A DNA stretch of 64,000 bases from positions 124,001-188,000 of the forward strand of contig NZ_JACHCE010000005.1 of assembly GCF_014200605.1 (NCBI RefSeq), read 5' to 3'. The position numbers were made by a program, and so were the translations under genes. Below, in pieces: positions 54,498 through 63,445 of this stretch. Every line of letters begins with the position of its first letter. Position 1 is the stretch's first letter. The DNA comes from Pedobacter cryoconitis. GTDB taxonomy: Bacteria > Bacteroidota > Bacteroidia > Sphingobacteriales > Sphingobacteriaceae. The notes below the pieces were generated by a model. That model was not told the DNA's origin and made no database searches. It worked only from the letters and a program-made list of their open reading frames with translations.

Positions 54498-56225
54498 CTA
54501 GCTGTTCATAGAAATTAAGAACTCTTCGTTAGTTTTTGTGTTCTTTATTTGTGCCTGAACAAACTCCATAGCTTCCTGTGCATTCATATCTGCAAGGTGG
54601 TTACGTAAGATCCAAACTCTTTGTAAGGTATCTCTGTCATGTAATAAGTCGTCTCTGCGTGTACTTGATGCGGTGATATCAATAGCAGGGAAAATACGTT
54701 TATTAGACAATTTACGGTCTAACTGTAATTCCATATTACCTGTTCCTTTGAATTCTTCGAAAATTACCTCGTCCATTTTAGATCCTGTATCTGTTAAAGC
54801 AGTTGCCAGAATAGTTAACGAGCCTCCTCTTTCAATATTACGTGCAGCACCGAAGAAACGTTTTGGTTTATGTAAAGCATTTGCGTCAACACCACCAGAG
54901 AGAATCTTACCGGATGCAGGAGCTGTAGTATTGTAAGCACGTGCAAGACGGGTAATCGAATCCAGCAGGATCACTACATCATGTCCGCATTCTACTAAGC
55001 GTTTTGCTTTTTCCAATACGATATTGGCAATTTTAACGTGACGTTCAGCAGGCTCATCAAATGTAGATGCAATAACTTCTGCACGTACGCTTCTTGCCAT
55101 ATCTGTTACCTCCTCAGGACGTTCATCGATCAATAAAATGATCAGGTAAACTTCCGGGTGGTTTTTAGCGATCGCATTGGCAACTTCTTTCAGCAGGTTT
55201 GTTTTACCAGTTTTAGGTTGTGCAACGATCAAACCACGCTGGCCTTTACCTATTGGGGTAAATAAATCAATGATACGGGTAGAATAGTTATTTGTTTCTG
55301 TGAAAAGATTTAATCTTTCTGTAGGGAAAAGCGGGGTAAGGTAGTCAAAAGGGACTCTGTCTCTTACATCTGCTGGTAAACGGCCATTGATAGTTTCAAC
55401 CCTTACCAGCGGGAAATATTTCTCTCCTTCTTTTGGAGGACGGATACTTCCTTTTACAGTATCTCCGGTTTTTAAGCCGAAAAGTTTGATCTGTGATTGT
55501 GAAACATAAATATCATCGGGCGAAGAAAGGTAGTTGTAATCTGCCGATCTCAGGAAACCATATCCGTCCGGCATAATTTCCAATACACCTTCGTTAGTAA
55601 TGGTATTGTCGAAATCCAGGTTTGAATAACTGTTCTCGTTTTGTTTCTGGTTGTTATTATTGTTGCCGTTATTGTTGTTTTTTTGTCTGTTGTCCTCTCT
55701 TACAGGTTTTGGCTTTTTAATTTCGTTGTGTCCTGTATTAGGCTGCTGAACAATTGGTCTTTCTTCAGTTTTAGGTGCCGGGGCAACGCTTTCTGACTGA
55801 ACATTTGCATCTGCCGGCACTGTAGCTGCAACGGGTGACTGTGTTTGCTGCTCTTGTTCTGGTGCGTCAAATAAAGATGCTCTGTTAAAGTTAGTATTGT
55901 TATTTCCTGCTGGTGCGGGAGCCTGATCAGCTTCGTCCTTAGGAATGCGTGTCCTTTTTCTAAGTGGTTTTTCTGCAGTAGTGACTTTTGGGGCTTTTGA
56001 CTTTGCCGCTGCTTTAACCGGAGCTGACCGGGCAGCATCATCATTGATTGCTGTTGCCGGAACATCAGCAGCAGGTGCTGCTTCAGGTTGCTGCTCACTA
56101 ATTTGATGAATAACTTCAACCAATTCAGCTTTACGCAAATCATCAGCATTCAAGATCCCCTGAGATTTTGCTAACTCCCGCAATTCTGCAGTAAGTTTTT
56201 CATTTAATTCTGTTTTGTTAAACAT
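54498..56225 (-). CDS. rho: transcription termination factor Rho with long N-terminal insert
   Basis: A 575-residue Rho. A SAP-like Rho_N domain (1-50) is followed by a low-complexity Ala/Pro/Lys region and an Asn/Gln-rich stretch (near 180-200), then the RNA-binding cold-shock domain (GVLEIMPDGYGFLRS) and the RecA-like ATPase with Walker A AQPKTGKTNLL and RxDxLLDSITRLARAYN-type motifs. The insert explains the excess over the 419-residue E. coli protein and is common in Bacteroidota, where it may aid RNA binding or phase separation. Confidence 0.96.
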   Translation of the reverse strand: MFNKTELNEKLTAELRELAKSQGILNADDLRKAELVEVIHQISEQQPEAAPAADVPATAINDDAARSAPVKAAAKSKAPKVTTAEKPLRKRTRIPKDEADQAPAPAGNNNTNFNRASLFDAPEQEQQTQSPVAATVPADANVQSESVAPAPKTEERPIVQQPNTGHNEIKKPKPVREDNRQKNNNNGNNNNNQKQNENSYSNLDFDNTITNEGVLEIMPDGYGFLRSADYNYLSSPDDIYVSQSQIKLFGLKTGDTVKGSIRPPKEGEKYFPLVRVETINGRLPADVRDRVPFDYLTPLFPTERLNLFTETNNYSTRIIDLFTPIGKGQRGLIVAQPKTGKTNLLKEVANAIAKNHPEVYLIILLIDERPEEVTDMARSVRAEVIASTFDEPAERHVKIANIVLEKAKRLVECGHDVVILLDSITRLARAYNTTAPASGKILSGGVDANALHKPKRFFGAARNIERGGSLTILATALTDTGSKMDEVIFEEFKGTGNMELQLDRKLSNKRIFPAIDITASSTRRDDLLHDRDTLQRVWILRNHLADMNAQEAMEFVQAQIKNTKTNEEFLISMNS

Positions 56226-56498
56226 TATGTGGGTGTAGAGAAATTTTTTATAAACGAATTTATCAATAGATCAAAGCAAAAAAAATGCAATTACGAATTT
56301 GAAAATAGAACAAATTATTGTGAGATTTTCTGGAATGATCAGATAAACTTTTGAGAATTATGCTGCAATTGTATGTAATTGTATTCTAATCTCCAAGGAA
56401 AATTTCAAATTGTTATAAATATTTTACTTAATATGTTTAAAACTCATGCTGAAATAGCTGTAGAAAATTTGGCATATTTGCGCATAATCTAAGCCCAA
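56226..56498. other. divergent intergenic region between rho and pyrF
   Basis: AT-rich, about 270 bases. CATATTTG at 56473-56480 is a one-mismatch -7 element facing pyrF. I see no clear promoter facing rho. Confidence 0.45.
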
Positions 56499-57338
56499 AT
56501 GAATAAGAAGCAACTATTTGAACAAATTCAATCTAAAAAATCATTTTTATGTGTGGGACTCGATCCGGTATTGGAAAATCTTCCAAAACACCTGTTGAGT
56601 TTTGAAGATCCGATATTTGAGTTCAATAAACAAATTATTGATGCCACTAAAGATCTCTGTGTTGCTTATAAACCAAACACAGCATTCTATGAATCAAGAG
56701 GTTTGAAAGGTTGGGAGAGTTTACTGAAAACATGGGCACATATCCCCGAAGATATTTTTACCATAGCTGACGCGAAAAGAGGGGATATTGGAAATACTTC
56801 TGCCATGTATGCAGATGCCTTTTTTAATGAAGAAAAATCCGGGATGAGTTTCGATGCGATTACAGTTGCACCTTATATGGGAAAAGATTCTGTAGGGCCA
56901 TTCTTAAAATATGAAGATAAATGGGTGATTTTACTGGCATTGACTTCCAATGAAAGCCACAGTGACTTCCAGTTATTTGAAAATAAAGAGGGCAAACTTT
57001 ATGAAGAAGTTATCCGTGTATCTTCTAAATGGGGCAATAGTGATCAGCTGATGTATGTTGTTGGTGCAACAAGAGGTGCTGAATTTGCGAATATCCGCAG
57101 ACTGGCCCCTGATAACTTTTTGCTGGTTCCTGGCGTTGGCGCACAGGGTGGAAGTTTGGCCGATGTCTGTGAATTTGGCTTAAATGACACTTGCGGGTTG
57201 CTGGTTAATTCATCAAGAGGGATTATCTATGCAGGTAAAGGTGAAGATTTTGCTGAAAAGGCAAGGGAAGAAGCGCTGAAATTGCAGCAGGAAATGCAGG
57301 TGATCCTGGAAAAATCCGGATTATTGGACGCTGTTTAA
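56499..57338 (+). CDS. pyrF: orotidine 5'-phosphate decarboxylase
   Basis: A 279-residue type 2 OMP decarboxylase, the last step of UMP synthesis. The catalytic DxKxxDIGNT motif appears as ADAKRGDIGNT near residue 88, and VPGVGAQGG is the phosphate-binding loop. The length fits the longer type 2 form. It is monocistronic as far as can be seen. Confidence 0.95.
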   Translation: MNKKQLFEQIQSKKSFLCVGLDPVLENLPKHLLSFEDPIFEFNKQIIDATKDLCVAYKPNTAFYESRGLKGWESLLKTWAHIPEDIFTIADAKRGDIGNTSAMYADAFFNEEKSGMSFDAITVAPYMGKDSVGPFLKYEDKWVILLALTSNESHSDFQLFENKEGKLYEEVIRVSSKWGNSDQLMYVVGATRGAEFANIRRLAPDNFLLVPGVGAQGGSLADVCEFGLNDTCGLLVNSSRGIIYAGKGEDFAEKAREEALKLQQEMQVILEKSGLLDAV

Positions 57339-57475
57339 TTTTATTGAACAATGTCTTCAGATAAAAGACGTTTTGTTCTGAAAAAAAATGTTTAAATTGC
57401 TATTGGCATTAAGGTAAACAAACATTCCCTTTTGGGGTATGATTATTGCGTTTAGTGCATTATTAAATAAAAAGC

Positions 57476-57697
57476 ATGTTTCAGAGCATCGTTACCTACT
57501 TCGAGAAGCAAAGTTTTGGCGTCTGTACCTATATCGCAGACCGTTTTGACATGTCGATCAGTAAAATCAGGTTATTCTTTATCTATTCTTCTTTTCTGGC
57601 AGTGGGTTTTCCCATTGTATTTTATATTATGGCCGTACTTATTTTAGATGTCCGCCATTATATCAAACGGATCAGACAGCGGATTTGGGATTTATAA
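57476..57697 (+). CDS. PspC-domain small membrane protein
   Basis: A 73-residue protein with one strong membrane helix (about 33-55) and an N-terminal segment FGVCTYIADRFDMSISKIR, the PspC-type motif. Such proteins belong to envelope stress systems, but no PspA or sensor gene is nearby. It precedes ftsK by 86 bases, within which ftsK has its own promoter element. Confidence 0.82.
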   Translation: MFQSIVTYFEKQSFGVCTYIADRFDMSISKIRLFFIYSSFLAVGFPIVFYIMAVLILDVRHYIKRIRQRIWDL

Positions 57698-57750
57698 ATT
57701 TATTGTTCTGTTACCAATCAGAATAACAGGGCTCATACAACTATATATTT

Positions 57751-57758
57751 TATATTTG
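57751..57758 (+). promoter_or_regulatory. -7 promoter element of ftsK
   Basis: TATATTTG matches TAnnTTTG, 25 bases before the ftsK ATG. Confidence 0.6.
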
Positions 57759-57783
57759 TTGTTTATTAATACAGTTACGAAAA

Positions 57784-60411
57784 ATGTCGTTAAGGGGAAA
57801 CCAATTTAAGTCTAATTCATTCAAAAACGAATACGGGGAGAAGCCAGGTTCAAGAGCATCGTCCAAAGAGCCAAAAGCAAGATTTGAACGGATGCCCTCA
57901 CTCAATTTTCAGGATGAAAGGGTTTTGAAAATTGCCGGCTTGTTTTTCCTGATTCTATCTATCTATTTCCTTGTAGCCTTCACTTCTTATCTGTTTACCT
58001 GGCAGGAAGATTACAGTTATGTCATTGATGCAAATGGTGGCTGGAGTAATCTTTTCAAAACTATGGAAGAACTGCAGCAGCACAATATTCCGGTTACTGT
58101 ACAAAACTGGCTGGGTAAATTCGGCGCATTGTTATCGCATCAGTTTATCTATGAATGGTTTGGGGTAGCTTCCTTTTTATTCGTCTTCGTTTTCTTTGTC
58201 ATCGGTTACCGCCTGTTGTTTAAGGTGAAGATATTCGCGCTGGAGAAAACTTTTGGCTATAGCTTGTTTTTCCTTCTTTTTACGTCTTTGACCTTCGGGT
58301 TTTTACATTCTTTTATCCTGGATTCTCCGCATTATCTGGAAGGTGAAATAGGTTACTGGACTAATAAATTATTGGTTGCACAGATTGGTGTTGCCGGAGT
58401 AGGGGGGCTGATTGCCTTTTTAGGGCTGACTATTTTAATCATTGCTTATAATATTGACTTCAAATTTCCTGAAAGGGTACGTCCTGTACAGGAAGAGGAA
58501 GAAACTATTGCAGAAACAGGTAATTCTTTTTCAGATCTTCATGTATCTCCCGAGAGAACGGCTCCTATAGAACGCCCTGCGCCTGTTGTACCTGTCCGGG
58601 AAAATATAGAACGTCCTGATCAGGTTGAATTTACTTTGAATGACAGACTGGCTTCTGAACGTAAAAAAGAGCAGCAGAATATCACACTTACACCAAGCCG
58701 TTTTGAAGAGACGGAAGCAGAACCAGAAATTGTGTTGCCTAAATCACCAATTGTAAATGTGATGAATGCACCGATCATTCTTTCTCCGGCCGTAGAACCG
58801 ATTAAAGAATTGATTTTTGAAGAGCCTAAAGCCGAACCTCAACTGACCATTGAAAAAACTGAAGAGGAAAAGAAATCTGATGATCTGGTAGAGCAGTTTG
58901 GTAATTATGACCCTACACTTGATCTGTCAAGTTATGTTTATCCTCATTTAGAGTTATTGGAAAACTATGGATCGAATAAGATCTCTGTCAATGCAGATGA
59001 GCTAGAGGCGAACAAAAATAAGATTGTCGAGACGCTGAACCATTACAATATTGAGATCGATAAAATTAAAGCGACTATTGGTCCAACGGTAACATTGTAT
59101 GAGATTATACCTGCTCCGGGTGTCAGGATTTCGAAAATCAAAAACCTGGAAGATGATATCGCCCTGAGTTTAGCGGCATTAGGTATCCGTATTATTGCGC
59201 CAATGCCAGGTAAGGGGACAATCGGTATTGAAGTTCCGAATATGCACCCTGAGATGGTTTCTATGAGAAGTATTCTGAATACGGAGAAGTTCCAGAAAAC
59301 AGATATGGATCTGCCAATTGCATTGGGTAAGACTATTTCAAACGAAGTTTATATTGCCGATCTGTCTAAAATGCCCCATTTACTGGTTGCAGGGGCAACC
59401 GGACAAGGTAAATCTGTTGGTATTAATGCAATCCTGGTTTCTCTGCTTTATAAAAAGCATCCTTCACAGCTTAAGTTTGTACTGGTAGATCCAAAGAAAG
59501 TAGAGCTGACCTTATTTAATAAGATTGAAAGACATTTCCTGGCAAAACTTCCAGGAGAGGCTGATGCTATCATTACAGATACGAAAAAAGTAATCCATAC
59601 TTTGAATTCTCTTTGTATTGAGATGGATCAGCGTTATGATCTGTTAAAAGATGCACAGGTCAGAAACCTGAAGGAGTACAATGATAAATTTATCAAAAGG
59701 AAATTAAATCCTAATAACTCGCACCGTTTCTTACCTTATATCGTACTGATTGTGGATGAGTTTGCAGATTTAATGATGACCGCTGGTAAAGAGGTAGAAA
59801 CACCTATTGCCCGTCTGGCTCAGTTAGCACGTGCGGTTGGGATTCACCTTGTACTGGCTACACAGCGTCCTTCTGTAAATATTATTACGGGTACAATCAA
59901 GGCGAATTTCCCGGCCAGACTTGCTTTCAGGGTGTTGTCGAAAATTGACTCGAGAACTATCCTTGACAGTGGTGGTGCAGATCAGCTGATTGGTCGCGGG
60001 GATATGCTGTTATCTACAGGAAATGATCTGATCAGGCTACAGTGTGCGTTTGTGGATACACCTGAAGTTGATCGTATCTCTGAATTTATTGGAAATCAAA
60101 GAGGGTATGCTGAGGCTTATCAATTGCCTGAATACCTGGATGAGGCGGCAGAATCTGCCAAATCTGATTTTGATCCGAACGACCGTGATTCAATGTTTGA
60201 GGATGCAGCCAGATTAATCGTAATGCATCAGCAGGGTTCTACTTCTCTGATACAAAGGAAAATGAAGCTGGGTTACAACCGTGCAGGCAGAATTATCGAT
60301 CAGCTGGAAGCTTTTGGTATAGTTGGCCCTTTTGAAGGAAGTAAGGCAAGGGAAGTATTAGTGCTCGATGAGCATGAATTGGAACAGTTATTGGAAGGCC
60401 TGAAGAAATAA
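57784..60411 (+). CDS. ftsK: DNA translocase FtsK/SpoIIIE
   Basis: An 875-residue septal DNA pump. Four hydrophobic segments lie in the first 225 residues, then a Pro/Glu-rich linker (about 235-370), the alpha/beta motor with Walker A AGATGQGKSVG and Walker B IVLIVDEFADLMM, and a C-terminal winged-helix gamma domain (IQRKMKLGYNRAGRIIDQLE) that reads orienting DNA motifs. It clears chromosome dimers at division. lolA follows 12 bases later. Confidence 0.96.
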   Translation: MSLRGNQFKSNSFKNEYGEKPGSRASSKEPKARFERMPSLNFQDERVLKIAGLFFLILSIYFLVAFTSYLFTWQEDYSYVIDANGGWSNLFKTMEELQQHNIPVTVQNWLGKFGALLSHQFIYEWFGVASFLFVFVFFVIGYRLLFKVKIFALEKTFGYSLFFLLFTSLTFGFLHSFILDSPHYLEGEIGYWTNKLLVAQIGVAGVGGLIAFLGLTILIIAYNIDFKFPERVRPVQEEEETIAETGNSFSDLHVSPERTAPIERPAPVVPVRENIERPDQVEFTLNDRLASERKKEQQNITLTPSRFEETEAEPEIVLPKSPIVNVMNAPIILSPAVEPIKELIFEEPKAEPQLTIEKTEEEKKSDDLVEQFGNYDPTLDLSSYVYPHLELLENYGSNKISVNADELEANKNKIVETLNHYNIEIDKIKATIGPTVTLYEIIPAPGVRISKIKNLEDDIALSLAALGIRIIAPMPGKGTIGIEVPNMHPEMVSMRSILNTEKFQKTDMDLPIALGKTISNEVYIADLSKMPHLLVAGATGQGKSVGINAILVSLLYKKHPSQLKFVLVDPKKVELTLFNKIERHFLAKLPGEADAIITDTKKVIHTLNSLCIEMDQRYDLLKDAQVRNLKEYNDKFIKRKLNPNNSHRFLPYIVLIVDEFADLMMTAGKEVETPIARLAQLARAVGIHLVLATQRPSVNIITGTIKANFPARLAFRVLSKIDSRTILDSGGADQLIGRGDMLLSTGNDLIRLQCAFVDTPEVDRISEFIGNQRGYAEAYQLPEYLDEAAESAKSDFDPNDRDSMFEDAARLIVMHQQGSTSLIQRKMKLGYNRAGRIIDQLEAFGIVGPFEGSKAREVLVLDEHELEQLLEGLKK

Positions 60412-60423
60412 CACAAAGAGCAA

Positions 60424-61074
60424 ATGAAGAAGATATTAGGAGCGTTACTGATTTTATCAGGAATAAGTTTTGGCAGTTATGCTCAGCAGGATGTTAAAGC
60501 AAAGGCTATTTTAGCCGAAGTCAGCAAGAAATACAGATCTTATGATATCGTAAAGGCAGAGTTTGCTTTTACGCTGGAGAGCCCTCAGAATAAGGCTAAA
60601 GAAACCCAGCAGGGCACTTTAATTGCAAAGGCTGCGGCTAATAAATATAAAGTGATCATGACTGATCAGGATATTATCAGTGATGGTAAAAGTCAGTGGA
60701 CTTATCTTAAAAAGGATAAGGAAGTGCAGGTTTCTGCCGCAGATAATAGCGGTGATGCATTAAATCCTGCAAAGATCTTCACGCTGTATGAAAAGGGGTT
60801 TAAATATCTTTATACCGGTGAGCAAAAAGTAGGGGCAAAGGTTTATCAGCTGATAGATTTATCACCGGAAGATACGAAGAAGTCTTATTTTAAAATCAGA
60901 TTGAGCATTGACAAAACTGCTAGACAGCTTGCCAGTGTTTTGATTTTTGATAAGAATGGGAATAAATATACTTATGTTATCAAATCATTTGCAGCGAATG
61001 CAAAAGTTCCTGAATCAACATTTGCCTTTGATGCGAGGAAATATCCTGGCGTTGAAGTGGTTGATTTAAGATAA
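60424..61074 (+). CDS. lolA: outer-membrane lipoprotein carrier protein LolA
   Basis: A 216-residue periplasmic chaperone with signal peptide ending SYAQQ near residue 21. The fold is recognisable by the LolA-type beta-strand pattern (QGTLIAKAAANKYKVIM, ISDGKSQWTYLKKDKEVQV). It carries lipoproteins to the outer membrane. It lies directly after ftsK, an arrangement I recall from other Bacteroidota, and ends at a strong terminator. Confidence 0.88.
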   Translation: MKKILGALLILSGISFGSYAQQDVKAKAILAEVSKKYRSYDIVKAEFAFTLESPQNKAKETQQGTLIAKAAANKYKVIMTDQDIISDGKSQWTYLKKDKEVQVSAADNSGDALNPAKIFTLYEKGFKYLYTGEQKVGAKVYQLIDLSPEDTKKSYFKIRLSIDKTARQLASVLIFDKNGNKYTYVIKSFAANAKVPESTFAFDARKYPGVEVVDLR

Positions 61075-61093
61075 TTTATTTTAAAGATAATCT

Positions 61094-61128
61094 GGGGTTT
61101 AGACAGGCTGTCTAAACCCCTTTTTTTT
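61094..61128 (+). terminator. Rho-independent terminator after lolA
   Basis: An 11-bp perfect stem (GGGGTTTAGAC / GTCTAAACCCC), 5-base loop and T8. Confidence 0.95.
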
Positions 61129-61130
61129 GT

Positions 61131-61138
61131 TATTTTTG
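61131..61138 (+). promoter_or_regulatory. -7 promoter element of the MBL-fold gene
   Basis: TATTTTTG matches TAnnTTTG. It follows the lolA terminator directly and gives a leader of about 40 bases. Confidence 0.55.
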
Positions 61139-61183
61139 GTCAACATAGAATTTGTTTGACAGATTCTTATAAATCATCTGCTT

Positions 61184-61945
61184 TTGAAAATTACATTATT
61201 AGGTACTGGCACTTCCCAGGGAATTCCTGTGATTTGCTGTAATTGTGAAGTTTGCCGTTCTGAGGATCCAAGAGATAATCGTCTGAGGGTATCTGTATTG
61301 ATAGAAACCGGGGATAAGACGATCGTAATAGACAGCGGACCTGATTTCAGGTACCAGATGTTACGTGCTGGCGTAAAGGATCTGGACGCTATTGTATATA
61401 CGCATGAGCATAAGGACCATGTTGCCGGACTGGATGATATCCGTCCGTTTAATTATTTGCTGAAAAAGAACATTGATATTTATGCGACTGAAAGGGTTCA
61501 GGATGCGCTAAAAAGAGAGTTTTCCTATATTTTTGCAGAAAAGGTTTATCCTGGTATTCCGCAGATTGATGTTCATACTATTGACACAGATAATTTTTAT
61601 ATTGGTGAAACAGAGCTGATCCCTTTACCTATTATGCATTATAAGTTACCGATTCTGGGTTTCAGGATTAATGATTTTACGTATATTACTGATGCGAAAA
61701 CTATTCCTCAGGAAACGGTTGATAAGATAAGAGGGACAAAAATATTGATCGTGAATGCTTTACAACGGGAAGATCATATTTCTCATTTTACGGTAGCAGA
61801 AGCCATTGCTTTTGCACAGGATATTGGTGCAGAGATGACTTATCTTACACATATCAGCCATAATATGGGGAAACATGAGGATGTAGAACGAAGTTTACCG
61901 GCTAATATCCGGCTGGGATATGATGGTTTGGTCCTGAATCTATAA
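61184..61945 (+). CDS. MBL-fold hydrolase, PhnP-like, TTG start
   Basis: A 253-residue metallo-beta-lactamase-fold protein. The opening LLGTGTSQGIPVICCNCEVC has the PhnP-type cysteine cluster, and THEHKDHVAGLDDIRPFN is the metal-binding HxHxDH motif; YLTHISHNMG supplies a further His. PhnP is a cyclic phosphodiesterase, and relatives act on RNA or lipoate conjugates. The start is TTG at 61184: no in-frame ATG occurs between the upstream stop and the conserved first strand, and the next ATG would remove it. Confidence 0.87.
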   Translation: MKITLLGTGTSQGIPVICCNCEVCRSEDPRDNRLRVSVLIETGDKTIVIDSGPDFRYQMLRAGVKDLDAIVYTHEHKDHVAGLDDIRPFNYLLKKNIDIYATERVQDALKREFSYIFAEKVYPGIPQIDVHTIDTDNFYIGETELIPLPIMHYKLPILGFRINDFTYITDAKTIPQETVDKIRGTKILIVNALQREDHISHFTVAEAIAFAQDIGAEMTYLTHISHNMGKHEDVERSLPANIRLGYDGLVLNL

Positions 61946-61961
61946 TTTAAAAAATATATGC

Positions 61962-61989
61962 TTGATTGTTGTGAATAAATATATATTTG
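61962..61989 (+). promoter_or_regulatory. promoter of tRNA-Leu(GAG)
   Basis: TTG (61962-61964), 17 bases, then TATATTTG (61982-61989), 13 bases before the mature tRNA. Confidence 0.75.
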
Positions 61990-62002
61990 CAGCTCAGAAA
62001 AT

Positions 62003-62086
62003 ACCCGGGTGGCGAAATTGGCAGACGCACCACCTTGAGGGGGTGGCGCTTGAAAAGGCGTGGCAGTTCGAATCTGCTTCCGGGTA
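62003..62086 (+). tRNA. tRNA-Leu (anticodon GAG)
   Basis: Acceptor arms ACCCGGG/TCCGGGT pair (one G-T), anticodon stem CCACC/GGTGG encloses TTGAGGG with anticodon GAG, the variable arm is long and the T-loop is TTCGAAT. CCA is not encoded. Confidence 0.96.
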
Positions 62087-62091
62087 CTAAT

Positions 62092-62126
62092 AACCGCTCT
62101 TAGATATTTCTAAGGCGGTTTTTTTT
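62092..62126. terminator. terminator after tRNA-Leu(GAG)
   Basis: AACCGCTCTTAGA pairs with TCTAAGGCGGTT (one bulge), followed by T8. It also lies just past the stop of the convergent thioesterase gene. Confidence 0.85.
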
Positions 62127-62129
62127 GCT

Positions 62130-62840
62130 TTATGAAAGTTTCTTCTCTACTACATGATCATGGTAATGTTTTGTGATGATCTTAGCTAACCGTTCTGGAT
62201 GATTATAAATGAAAAAATGATCTCCGCTAAGTACCTCATGTTTAAAGTCAGATCTGGTATATTTTGACCAATTCGTAATTTTGTCTGCATGTTCTTCAGT
62301 ATCTCCCATTAATGAATATATAGGTACATTAATTGTTGAATCCCTCTCTAGATTATTTTCTTCTGAAATCTCAAAATCTGCTTTTAAGATAGGCATGAAA
62401 TAATCGAGTAATTCCTGATTCTCTAAGACCTCCGAAGGCAATCCTCCAAGTTTTTTTACTTCTTTAACAAAGTCTTTTTCATTTAACAGGTACCTTTTTT
62501 TATTCTCTGATATTTTAGGGCCTGCATTTCCTGTTACAATAATACCTATTGGACTTATATTATCCAATTCAAGCATTTTTGTCACTTTAAGCGCAAGATA
62601 TGCTCCCATACTATGGCCATATATGAGAAATTGTTTTGAATTCAGTTTGCTTTTTACCTGCTTATATACATCCTTTGCCGCTGTATGAAAGTCTGTAATT
62701 AATATTTCCCCCGATCTTTTTCCTCTTCCGGGAAGCTCAATTGGTTCAATTGTGAATTCTTGTAGATAGGGGTTCATAAATTTAAAAGAATAACTATTTC
62801 CTCCTGCAAAATGAAACATAAATAACTGTGGCTTTGACAT
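62130..62840 (-). CDS. type II thioesterase (NRPS/PKS-associated)
   Basis: A 236-residue alpha/beta hydrolase of the GrsT/RifR type: MFHFAGGNSYSF opening, PIELPGRGKR, nucleophile Ser77 in YGHSMGAYLAL, acid in LMGDTEEHAD and His in SGDHFFIYNHPE. These enzymes remove misprimed or stalled acyl groups from carrier proteins. No NRPS gene is adjacent inside the window, so its partner synthase is probably just beyond the right edge, or it serves the left-edge NRPS about 54 kb away. It is convergent with the tRNA. Confidence 0.9.
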   Translation of the reverse strand: MSKPQLFMFHFAGGNSYSFKFMNPYLQEFTIEPIELPGRGKRSGEILITDFHTAAKDVYKQVKSKLNSKQFLIYGHSMGAYLALKVTKMLELDNISPIGIIVTGNAGPKISENKKRYLLNEKDFVKEVKKLGGLPSEVLENQELLDYFMPILKADFEISEENNLERDSTINVPIYSLMGDTEEHADKITNWSKYTRSDFKHEVLSGDHFFIYNHPERLAKIITKHYHDHVVEKKLS

Positions 62841-63144
62841 GCTTTATAAATTGGTTTGGGTTAATATTTTAAATTAAATAGGGCTGTGTTTAATCAGATG
62901 TTAAATTAAGCTAATTTAATAAATTAACAGATTATGTTCTGGAAAAGAAAAATATATCTGACTTAGCGTAATCTTATTCGTACAGAAGGAGATATCTTAA
63001 GAATATTCATATTGGTGCGGATGATGTTTTTGTGTTGTTTTTTATCACTTCACGTAATTATAGCTGTGGTTGCCGTAATAATATAATGTTGTAAATATTA
63101 TTGAATTACTTTTCCCGTTCTAGACATCTAATTAATCAAAAACA
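62841..63144. other. AT-rich intergenic region
   Basis: About 300 very AT-rich bases between divergent genes. I see no canonical -7 element. An AAGGAG stretch near 62985 is not followed by a recognisable gene; only a 20-codon hydrophobic frame beginning at about 63021 follows. Confidence 0.45.
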
Positions 63145-63360
63145 ATGGGAGCTAATAACGATTTATTCCTCGATATAGTTGAATTCAATGCTAAATCACA
63201 ATTCGTTTCAGACGAACTTAATTCACTTATACTGGCACAAAAAGGAGAAGTATCAATGGAGTACATGACAAACTTATTGAAATGCCGTATTCTTGAACAG
63301 CAGATGAATGAGCTAAAAGGTTTATTGAATAAGCATACCAATAAGGATATCAGCATTTAG
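63145..63360 (+). CDS. small protein of unknown function
   Basis: A 71-residue, predicted mostly helical protein (MGANNDLFLDIVEF...) with heptad-like leucines in its second half (ILEQQMNELKGLLNKH), suggesting a short coiled coil. No signal peptide, cysteine pattern or Gly-Gly leader is present, so it does not look like a typical bacteriocin precursor. It is followed by a clear terminator, which supports expression. I do not recognise it. The opposite strand also has an open frame here, which looks like a shadow. Confidence 0.6.
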   Translation: MGANNDLFLDIVEFNAKSQFVSDELNSLILAQKGEVSMEYMTNLLKCRILEQQMNELKGLLNKHTNKDISI

Positions 63361-63377
63361 ATTATGCTTTAATAAAA

Positions 63378-63409
63378 AAGAAGGAAGCTGATATGAAAGC
63401 TTCCTTCTT
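63378..63409. terminator. bidirectional terminator
   Basis: A 12-bp perfect stem (AAGAAGGAAGCT / AGCTTCCTTCTT) with an 8-base loop and flanking A and T runs lies between convergent genes. Confidence 0.85.
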
Positions 63410-63445
63410 TTCTCTGGTATTACTACAATGAAGATTACAGCTTCT

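Noticed and set aside
55700..56149. 149-codon minus-strand frame inside rho
   Set aside because: It is an alternative frame of the low-complexity Rho insert, rich in Leu/Gln/Lys because of that composition.
62985..63083. Strong AAGGAG sequence with a following 20-codon hydrophobic frame
   Set aside because: The spacing to the ATG is too long and the peptide is too short and featureless to support a gene.
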